Assembly (NCBI GenBank): GCA_937907405.1
Contig: CALCIC010000940.1
Span: 1 to 8,313 of the forward strand
Direction of reading: 5' to 3'
DNA: 8,313 nucleotides
Source: an uncultured Isosphaeraceae bacterium
Lineage (GTDB): Bacteria > Planctomycetota > Planctomycetia > Isosphaerales > Isosphaeraceae
Below are positions 1-4,334 of the stretch, in pieces. Made by a program: the position numbers and the translations under genes. Below the pieces are notes generated by a model. That model saw only the letters and a list, made by a program, of their open reading frames with translations. It was not told the origin of the DNA and searched no databases. Numbering within the stretch: the stretch's first letter is position 1; the number at the start of each line of letters is the position of its first letter.

Positions 1-725
1 ACCGGTCGGCCCATCGGATCGACCAGCGGCGTCAGGCCCTCGGCCTCATCGTAATACGCGTAGGCTCTCCGCGCGTACTCCGCGAGCAGCCTGCGCAGGG
101 GGGGGGCGGGTCGGTCGGCCGAAAGGTCGGTCGGGGCGACGCCGAACCGCCGAAGGTCGTCCTCGGGGAGATAGATCCGCCCTCGGTCGGCGTCCTCGCG
201 GACGTCGCGGAGGATGTTGGTCAACTGGAGGGCCAGGCCGCAGCGCTCGGCCAGCCGCTCCGCCCGGCCGTCGTCAGAGTCGAACCCCCAGATATGGATG
301 CAGCAAAGCCCGACGGTCGAGGCGACGTGGTGGCAGTAATCAGCCAGCTCGTCGAAGTCGGCGAACCGCCTCGGCTCGACGTCCATCTCGACGCCGTCGA
401 TCACTTCATGGAGCAGGCTCGGCGGGATCGCCCGGCGACGAACGACGTCGGTCAGGGCCGCGAGGCCAGGCCAGGCGGGGGGGCGGCCTCCAAGAGCGTC
501 GTCGAGATCGCGCCGCCAGGCCGCGAGGGCGGCCTCCTTCTCGGCCGCCGATTCGTCGCCGTCGGCCAGGTCGTCGGCGTGCCGCATGAAGGCGTACAGC
601 GCGCACATCTCCCGTCGCGGCTCGGGGGGGAGGAGCCGGAACGCGTGGTAGAAGTTGCGCGCCTCGCGGCGGGCGACCTCGCCGCAGAATCGGTAGCTGG
701 CTTCGAGTTGATCGGCCGTCGTCAC
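1..725 (-). CDS. hpnD: Presqualene diphosphate synthase HpnD (3' end cut off by window edge)
   Basis: This gene encodes a squalene/phytoene synthase-family enzyme. HpnD condenses two farnesyl diphosphates to presqualene diphosphate in the bacterial HpnCDE route to squalene, in the cytoplasm or at the membrane face. I translated the minus strand from a GTG at 725-723 and obtained 241 residues with no stop before the edge. The first Asp-rich motif is D51-DLA-D55 (HADDLAD) and the second is D174-VRE-D178 (NILRDVRED), followed by RGRIYLPEDD. Both DxxxD motifs that bind Mg-diphosphate are intact, and an ASTVGL stretch lies near residue 135. The family is usually about 270-300 residues, so roughly 40-60 residues are missing beyond position 1. 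The GTG start overlaps the hpnC stop (GTGA), and a GGGAG at 738-734 sits 8 nt upstream, so translational coupling is likely. A phytoene-synthase-like role is the main alternative, but the hpnC neighbour favours HpnD. A G9 run at 98-106 lies inside the gene. Confidence 0.88.
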   Translation of the reverse strand, partial: MTTADQLEASYRFCGEVARREARNFYHAFRLLPPEPRREMCALYAFMRHADDLADGDESAAEKEAALAAWRRDLDDALGGRPPAWPGLAALTDVVRRRAIPPSLLHEVIDGVEMDVEPRRFADFDELADYCHHVASTVGLCCIHIWGFDSDDGRAERLAERCGLALQLTNILRDVREDADRGRIYLPEDDLRRFGVAPTDLSADRPAPPLRRLLAEYARRAYAYYDEAEGLTPLVDPMGRP

Positions 726-1705
726 CGGGAACTCTCCCAACCCGCCGCCGTCGACTCCCGGTTCAAGGTCGATGAAGGGCGCGGCGGGCGACTCCCCCAG
801 AGCCTCGCGCGGGCCAGGCCGATCGCCGCCCGTCCCAGCAACCGGGCCTTGGCGGCCTTGCTCAGCGACGGCCGGGACGAGAGAACGTCGTAGCCGCACT
901 TCTCGATCCGCCGGAGGATCGCCAGCCCGCCTCTTGAAAACAGGTCGACGTCGACGGCCAACTCGGACGGAATCCTCGTGACGAGCGGGCGGCCGATCGC
1001 GAAAAGCTCGCGGGTCCGCGCGATCTCGAACTTGAGCAGTTCGGCGAACGCGGGGGTGAAACGAAGCGCCCGGAGATCGTCGTCGCCGTAGCCGAACCGC
1101 GCGCGGTCCTCGCGCGGCAGATAGATCCGCCCGATGGCCAGATCGCGGGCCACGTCCTGCCAGAAGTTCGCGAGTTGAAGCGCCGTGCAGGTGGCGTCGG
1201 AGAGCCGGGCGTCGTCGTCGTTGAACGCCCCGCCGATGTACAGGACGAGGCGGCCCACCGGATCGGCCGACCGCGTGCAGTAGTCGCGGAGCTGGTCGAA
1301 CGTCTCGTATTCGACGATCGTCTGATCCTGAATGAAGGCGTCGATCAGGGCGTGGAACGGCTCGGGGGGGATGCCGTACCGTTCGACGGTCTCGCGCAAC
1401 GCGATCATCACGGGATGGCGGACCCGTCCGTCGTACATCGCCCGCAACTCGTCCCGCCACCAGTTCAGGAGTTCGAGCGACCGGGCCGGGTCGCCGACCT
1501 CGTCGCCCAGGTCGTCGGACCACCGGCAGAACGCGTAGACGCTCTGAAACGCCGGCCGATGCTCGCGAGGCGTCAGCCAGGTCACGACGCTGAAATTCTC
1601 ATAGTGCGTCGCCGTGAGCCGCGCGCAGTAGTCGAGCGCCTCCTGTCGCGAGACAGGCTCCAGGGCAGGGGGGCCGTACCGCCTGAGATCCGCCTCGAAA
1701 GACAT
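722..1705 (-). CDS. hpnC: Hydroxysqualene synthase HpnC
   Basis: This gene encodes a 327-residue squalene-synthase-fold protein. In the HpnCDE pathway HpnC converts presqualene diphosphate to hydroxysqualene, which HpnE then reduces to squalene for hopanoids or sterols. The HpnC signature HYENFSV is at about residues 34-40. The first DxxxD motif is D64-DLG-D68 (CRWSDDLGDE) and the second is D184-VAR-D188 in NFWQDVARD, followed by IGRIYLP. All expected acidic ligands are present. I chose the ATG at 1705 over an in-frame TTG six bases upstream because GGAG at 1718-1715 is 9 nt from the ATG but only 3 nt from the TTG. The stop overlaps the GTG of hpnD, so both genes belong to one operon transcribed leftwards. 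The last ~45 residues are Arg/Ser/Pro-rich and probably not part of the catalytic fold. Family membership is near certain; the HpnC rather than HpnD label rests on motif style and gene order. Confidence 0.9.
   Translation of the reverse strand: MSFEADLRRYGPPALEPVSRQEALDYCARLTATHYENFSVVTWLTPREHRPAFQSVYAFCRWSDDLGDEVGDPARSLELLNWWRDELRAMYDGRVRHPVMIALRETVERYGIPPEPFHALIDAFIQDQTIVEYETFDQLRDYCTRSADPVGRLVLYIGGAFNDDDARLSDATCTALQLANFWQDVARDLAIGRIYLPREDRARFGYGDDDLRALRFTPAFAELLKFEIARTRELFAIGRPLVTRIPSELAVDVDLFSRGGLAILRRIEKCGYDVLSSRPSLSKAAKARLLGRAAIGLARARLWGSRPPRPSSTLNRESTAAGWESSR
734..738 (-). promoter_or_regulatory. Ribosome binding site of hpnD inside the hpnC 3' end
   Basis: On the minus strand GGGAG is followed after 8 nt by the GTG start at 725, which shares bases with the hpnC TGA stop. 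A proper Shine-Dalgarno at this spacing supports the non-ATG start and suggests that terminating ribosomes can restart on hpnD. Confidence 0.5.
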
Positions 1706-1714
1706 TCGCAAGGA

Positions 1715-1718
1715 CTCC
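1715..1718 (-). promoter_or_regulatory. Ribosome binding site deciding the hpnC start
   Basis: Read on the minus strand, GGAG lies 9 nt before the ATG at 1705 and 3 nt before an in-frame TTG at 1711. The spacing supports the ATG as the real start. Confidence 0.55.
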
Positions 1719-1748
1719 GCATTCCCGGGGCGCCGTGATTCGGCCTCG

Positions 1749-1754
1749 ATTCTA
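1749..1754 (-). promoter_or_regulatory. Possible -10 element for hpnCD
   Basis: The minus strand reads TAGAAT here, five of six bases matching TATAAT, about 43 nt upstream of the hpnC ATG. It is one of the few AT-rich patches in this stretch. No good -35 lies at the usual spacing, so the call is weak and rests on position. Confidence 0.2.
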
Positions 1755-1910
1755 CAAAGTGCCCGCCCCCCGCCGCCAGTCGGGCGGAGAGCGAGTCGAC
1801 CAACCGGCCCGTCGCCTGCCCGTCGTCGTCCTATTCAAGGCGCGCGTGGGGCGCCCGGCTTCAACAGCATGCGAGTCCAGATCGTCCCGCCCCGTTCAGA
1901 GGCTGATTCG

Positions 1911-1940
1911 TTGACTTTGCACCACGCCGCGCCCCATAAA
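1911..1940 (+). promoter_or_regulatory. Possible sigma70-type promoter
   Basis: TTGACT at 1911-1916 (five of six to TTGACA) is followed after 18 nt by CATAAA at 1935-1940 (four of six to TATAAT). If real, it would give the PEP-CTERM mRNA a leader of about 300 nt containing the hairpin at 2034-2062. A promoter in the AT-rich patch nearer the gene is at least as likely. Confidence 0.18.
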
Positions 1941-2033
1941 GACCGCGCCGCCCCCTTCCGCATGGTCCCTCGAGCACTTTCCGCATCGTCGTATCCGGTT
2001 GTTCGTCACCGGCGGATCTCCATCGCGTTGTAA

Positions 2034-2062
2034 GCCCGCGGAGATCGCTCTGAGACGCGGGC
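2034..2062. other. Hairpin in the divergent intergenic region
   Basis: GCCCGCG at 2034-2040 pairs perfectly with CGCGGGC at 2056-2062 around a 15-nt loop. No T-run follows, so it is not a typical intrinsic terminator. It could be leader structure or chance in GC-rich DNA. Confidence 0.3.
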
Positions 2063-2194
2063 CTGGAACGACGAGGGCGTGAGGCGGTCGTCTCAATATC
2101 ACGGAGAAGTCCGCCGCGGCCATTCCCTTTCCAACGCCCTCGGGAGCCTTGGAATCGCGGTTCGTCGCGGACTATCGGATCTACGCATGTCGTG

Positions 2195-2206
2195 AATATG
2201 CATATT
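2195..2206. promoter_or_regulatory. AT-rich palindrome upstream of the PEP-CTERM gene
   Basis: AATATGCATATT is a perfect 12-base palindrome about 50 bases before the start codon at 2254. It lies in the only clearly AT-rich block of the region. The heptamer TGAATAT occurs at 2193-2199 and again at 2212-2218, 19 bases apart. This is the geometry of a transcription-factor site or core promoter region, but no specific regulator is implied by the sequence. Confidence 0.3.
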
Positions 2207-2253
2207 TTGAATGAATATCGACTGGCGGTAACGAATTTAAAAGGAAATCGCAA

Positions 2254-2985
2254 ATGCTGATGTTGATGCTGAATCGTGGCTTGCGTCGCGCGGCCCTCTT
2301 CTCGGCGGCGGTCGCGGGGTCTTGCCTGACCTTCGGCGCCGACGCCCAGGCGGGCGTGACGGTCCTCTTTAATTCGGGAACGACGAACGTAACGACGGCC
2401 CTGACCGGCTTTTCGACCTCCGGCGACGAGATGGCGGGGATGACGGTCCTGGCCTCGTTCTCGGGGGGCGCCACGCAGCAGGCCGTCTGGGCGACGACCG
2501 GGTCGGGCGCGGGAGCCGCTTCCGGCTCGATGTTCAGGCTCTCCCAATCCGGCGACACGTTCGACAGCGTCTGGACGCTGACGAACCTCTCGGGATCGAC
2601 GTTAAGCGGCCTGTCCATCGACGCGGGCAAGGGCAACACCGTGTTCGACGTCACGTGGAGCGGCGATGGTACACCGGGGTCCGCCAACGGTAAAACCTTT
2701 AGCTTGAACAGCGGCCCCAGCGGCCTCGACATCACGGCCACCTACGTCAACCTGGTCGCCTTGACCGGCCACTCTCCGGTCGGGGACCTTTACCGCAACC
2801 TCAATCTCGCCTTCACCAACGGTCTGAACTCCGGCGACAGCATCACGTTCTACGCCGACACGGACAACTTGAGGTTCGCCGGCGACATCGGAGCCGTCCC
2901 CGAGCCGAGCAGCCTGGCGATGGCGAGCATCGTCGTGCTCGGACTGGCCGGCTACTCCTGGCGCCGCAAGGCGGTCCCCGCCTGA
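2254..2985 (+). CDS. PEP-CTERM sorting domain-containing exported protein
   Basis: The product is a 243-residue secreted protein. It has an N-terminal signal peptide (basic NRGLRR near residues 7-12, hydrophobic stretch to ~28, likely cleavage near ADAQA|GV). A Gly/Ser/Thr-rich, probably beta-sandwich body follows at ~35-210. The C-terminal sorting signal is V215-PEPSS-L221, a hydrophobic helix to ~235, and a WRRK basic tail. Known biology: exosortase recognises PEP-CTERM signals and processes the protein for release or attachment at the envelope. The body contains TPGSANGKTF near residue 140 and PVGDLYRNLNLAF near 175, a pattern I associate with planctomycete and cyanobacterial PEP-CTERM proteins. 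Its precise function is unknown. AAAAGGAA at 2239-2246 is a good ribosome binding site for the ATG at 2254; later in-frame ATGs at 2260 and 2266 are possible. No exosortase gene lies in the window. The gene appears monocistronic: AT-rich leader before it, hairpins after it. Confidence 0.88.
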   Translation: MLMLMLNRGLRRAALFSAAVAGSCLTFGADAQAGVTVLFNSGTTNVTTALTGFSTSGDEMAGMTVLASFSGGATQQAVWATTGSGAGAASGSMFRLSQSGDTFDSVWTLTNLSGSTLSGLSIDAGKGNTVFDVTWSGDGTPGSANGKTFSLNSGPSGLDITATYVNLVALTGHSPVGDLYRNLNLAFTNGLNSGDSITFYADTDNLRFAGDIGAVPEPSSLAMASIVVLGLAGYSWRRKAVPA

Positions 2986-3020
2986 ATTCCGGCCTGAGCC
3001 GTAGCCCGAAGTAGAACATT

Positions 3021-3071
3021 GGCCTCCTTGCCGTCCCGAGGGCGTCTCCCCCTCTGGAAGGCAAGGAGGTC
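3021..3071 (+). terminator. Hairpin after the PEP-CTERM gene, probable terminator
   Basis: CCTCCTTGCC at 3023-3032 is perfectly complementary to GGCAAGGAGG at 3060-3069. Two further pairs (one G-T) extend the stem to 3021/3071. The 27-nt loop has a shorter imperfect fold of its own (CCGAGGG with CCCTCTGG). The hairpin starts 36 bases after the stop of the PEP-CTERM gene. It is followed by TCTTGT rather than a clean T-run, so intrinsic termination is plausible but not certain. A REP-like repeat is the alternative. Confidence 0.42.
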
Positions 3072-3164
3072 TTGTCGCGTTCACCCATCCGGAGCGAGCG
3101 GCGGGCTTCGGGAGTGAATCAGCCTTTCCGCACACCTCAGCCTCGCGCCTCCGCCGAGCAACTC

Positions 3165-3214
3165 TGCCGCACCCGGGGTCGCTTCAGCCGAGAAGGAGGT
3201 CGGCGGGTGCGGTA
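3165..3214. other. Long hairpin with nested inner stem
   Basis: TGCCGCACCCG at 3165-3175 pairs with CGGGTGCGGTA at 3204-3214: 11 base pairs with one G-T wobble. The 28-nt interior contains a second small stem, CTTC (3182-3185) with GAAG (3192-3195). It lies about 180 bases downstream of the PEP-CTERM stop. It could be a second terminator, a repeat unit or part of a structured RNA. Confidence 0.4.
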
Positions 3215-3244
3215 TCTCTCCACCGTCACGGAATAGCTCGAAAT

Positions 3245-3268
3245 ACCAGCCCGAAGCGCAAGCGAAGG
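3245..3268 (+). repeat. Possible copy of a dispersed planctomycete intergenic repeat
   Basis: The stretch contains ACCAGCCCGAAG followed by CGCAAGCGAAGG. From memory, closely similar motifs (CCCGAAGCGCAAGCG or CCCGACGCGTAAGCG) recur many times between genes in planctomycete genomes. That is recollection, not a search result. The core AGCCCGAAG also occurs at 3003-3011. No second copy of the full motif is present in this window. Confidence 0.3.
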
Positions 3269-3284
3269 TTTATTCAAGTGGAGA

Positions 3285-3304
3285 ACCCCAGCGTTCCCTG
3301 GGGT
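3285..3304. other. Hairpin ACCCCAG/CTGGGGT
   Basis: ACCCCAG (3285-3291) pairs perfectly with CTGGGGT (3298-3304) around a 6-nt loop. It shares a CCCCA/TGGGG core with the hairpin at 3394-3408, which suggests related structure in this gene-free block. Confidence 0.35.
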
Positions 3305-3393
3305 GGTCCCTCGCTCCTTGTCGATTCAGTCGCGGCGGCATGCCGAGGAACGCCTCGACTCGCTGTTGAAATCACGCGCGAACGAATCGTCAT

Positions 3394-3408
3394 GCCCCAG
3401 TTTGGGGC
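3394..3408. other. Hairpin GCCCCA/TGGGGC
   Basis: GCCCCA (3394-3399) and TGGGGC (3403-3408) form a 6-bp stem with a GTT loop. No T-run follows, so I do not call it a terminator. Confidence 0.3.
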
Positions 3409-3793
3409 GCCCGACCTCATGAAAATGGGATCGGAGTTGCGGAACTCCTTGGGGCGGCGCGGGCCGCGGCTCATCCACACGGGGTCGATTACGAAACCCA
3501 TGCCACCCAGGGGCTTTACGGCGTTCAGATGGCTGGGGCGTCTGTTCAGATCAACCGACGTCGACGCGGGGGGGGGAAAGCAGCGCGAACGAACCCGACG
3601 GCCGGTAGAGGTCGAGTCGCGCGGGTTCCGCCGTGGAAAACGGTTGCGTGGAACAGGATGCGCGAGGCTCGGAAGTCGTCAGCGAGGAGACTGAAACGGA
3701 TCGTCTCGTCAACTTGCGAGATTTCCTCAAGGGGCCCTCGGGAATTGCCGATAACTGATCTGGTACTCCTTCTCCACCTCTAGTAAAAGGGGC

Positions 3794-3805
3794 TCACCGC
3801 GGTGA
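3794..3805. other. Perfect 12-base palindrome
   Basis: TCACCGCGGTGA reads the same on both strands. It sits just inside the end of a 70-residue minus-strand open frame and at the beginning of a plus-strand one. It could be a protein-binding site or the end of a repeat element. Nothing else in the sequence decides between these. Confidence 0.3.
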
Positions 3806-4043
3806 ACGCGATCCCCTCCGATTTTCGTAGGCTCCGGGCAGGATGCTCGGGGATGTCGAGTATCAGGGAGGACGCGGGCGTCACGGGACTGTCGGCCAGC
3901 CGCTTCGGCGTCTGGGCCTCGTCCTTCGATTGTCGGGAAGGCGAGCCCTTGGACATCCGAGACGGCAAGACCGGCGGGACGCGGCACGCCAAGAGGGTGC
4001 GCCGCGGGGCCGATTTCGCGAGGCCCGCCGCCCAAGGAAGGTC

Positions 4044-4059
4044 CCGGGGGAGACCCCGG
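4044..4059. other. GNRA-type tetraloop hairpin
   Basis: CCGGGG (4044-4049), loop GAGA (4050-4053) and CCCCGG (4054-4059) form a perfect 6-bp stem closed by a GNRA tetraloop on the plus strand, a loop that is stable in RNA. Confidence 0.3.
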
Positions 4060-4142
4060 CGGTTCGTGCTCCACCTCGATTTTCATCCGCTTCTCTTGGC
4101 CGCGACGCTCACTCAACCGGGCGTCGAGCGTTCGCGCCGGTC

Positions 4143-4164
4143 GCTTTCAGCTCAGGCTGAAGGC
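4143..4164. other. 9-bp hairpin upstream of the thioredoxin-protease gene
   Basis: GCTTTCAGC (4143-4151) pairs with GCTGAAGGC (4156-4164) with one T-G wobble around the loop TCAG. It is about 170 bases before the start codon at 4335. Confidence 0.35.
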
Positions 4165-4229
4165 CGACTCGACGGGACGTCGCGGCGTTACGCCTCGCGA
4201 GGGCAGGCCCGGCAGCCGCTTCCGTGTCG

Positions 4230-4245
4230 CTCGACTTCGGTCGAG
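4230..4245 (+). other. UUCG tetraloop hairpin
   Basis: CTCGAC (4230-4235), TTCG (4236-4239) and GTCGAG (4240-4245) form a perfect 6-bp stem with the very stable C(UUCG)G loop if transcribed rightwards. No T-run follows. With the hairpin at 4143-4164 and a bulged GCG-TTA-CGC stem near 4190, it makes the 190 bases upstream of the next gene strongly structured. It could be 5' leader structure or an upstream transcript end. Confidence 0.38.
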
Positions 4246-4334
4246 GCGCGTGGCCATAAGCTGGTTCCGAGTTCAGGCTGCGGCATCGCAGATCCGGCTC
4301 GCGGCCGAACCCGTGGGAAAGGAGTCCTTGCGGC

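Larger units (their letters stand above)
1706..2253. other. Divergent intergenic region between hpnC and the PEP-CTERM gene
   Basis: About 550 bases lie between two divergently transcribed genes. I see no convincing gene here: the open frames in it are shadows with Arg/Pro-rich, unrecognisable products. It must hold the leftward hpnCD promoter and the rightward PEP-CTERM promoter. It contains two small hairpins (1995-2012, stem CCGGT/ACCGG; 2034-2062, stem GCCCGCG/CGCGGGC). From about 2170 it changes from GC-rich to clearly AT-rich up to the start codon at 2254. That shift is typical of a promoter and untranslated leader in a GC-rich genome. Confidence 0.6.
2986..4334. other. Long gene-poor, hairpin-rich intergenic region
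   Basis: About 1.35 kb lies between the PEP-CTERM gene and the thioredoxin-protease gene. Long open frames exist on both strands (for example plus 3278-3694 and 3802-4338, minus 3727-4116 and 3780-3992). Their products are Arg/Ser/Pro-rich, lack recognisable domains and overlap each other, as expected by chance at this G+C. Instead the region contains a series of inverted repeats: 3021-3071, 3165-3214, 3285-3304, 3394-3408, 3794-3805, 4044-4059, 4143-4164 and 4230-4245. It also carries a CCCGAAGCGCAAGCG motif near 3250. It may be a mosaic of intergenic repeat elements, decayed genes or structured RNA. The minus-strand frame 3780-3992 (70 residues) is the best residual candidate for a small gene. 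Confidence 0.6.

Noticed and set aside
294..893. Plus-strand frames over hpnD and hpnC (also 1175-1738)
   Set aside because: Antisense to genes with clear DxxxD motifs and operon overlap; products are unrecognisable.
2222..2240. Possible sigma54 -24/-12 promoter (TGGCGG...)
   Set aside because: The -24-like GG is there but no GC at the -12 spacing.
1861..2547. 228-residue minus-strand open frame across the PEP-CTERM promoter and 5' part
   Set aside because: Crosses the AT-rich leader and signal-peptide region, Arg/Gly-rich without domains, incompatible with the well-supported plus-strand gene.
3278..3694. 138-residue plus-strand frame in the gene-free block
   Set aside because: GTG start without a ribosome binding site, mixed codon use, no recognisable domain, hairpin right at its start. 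I cannot support it as a gene.
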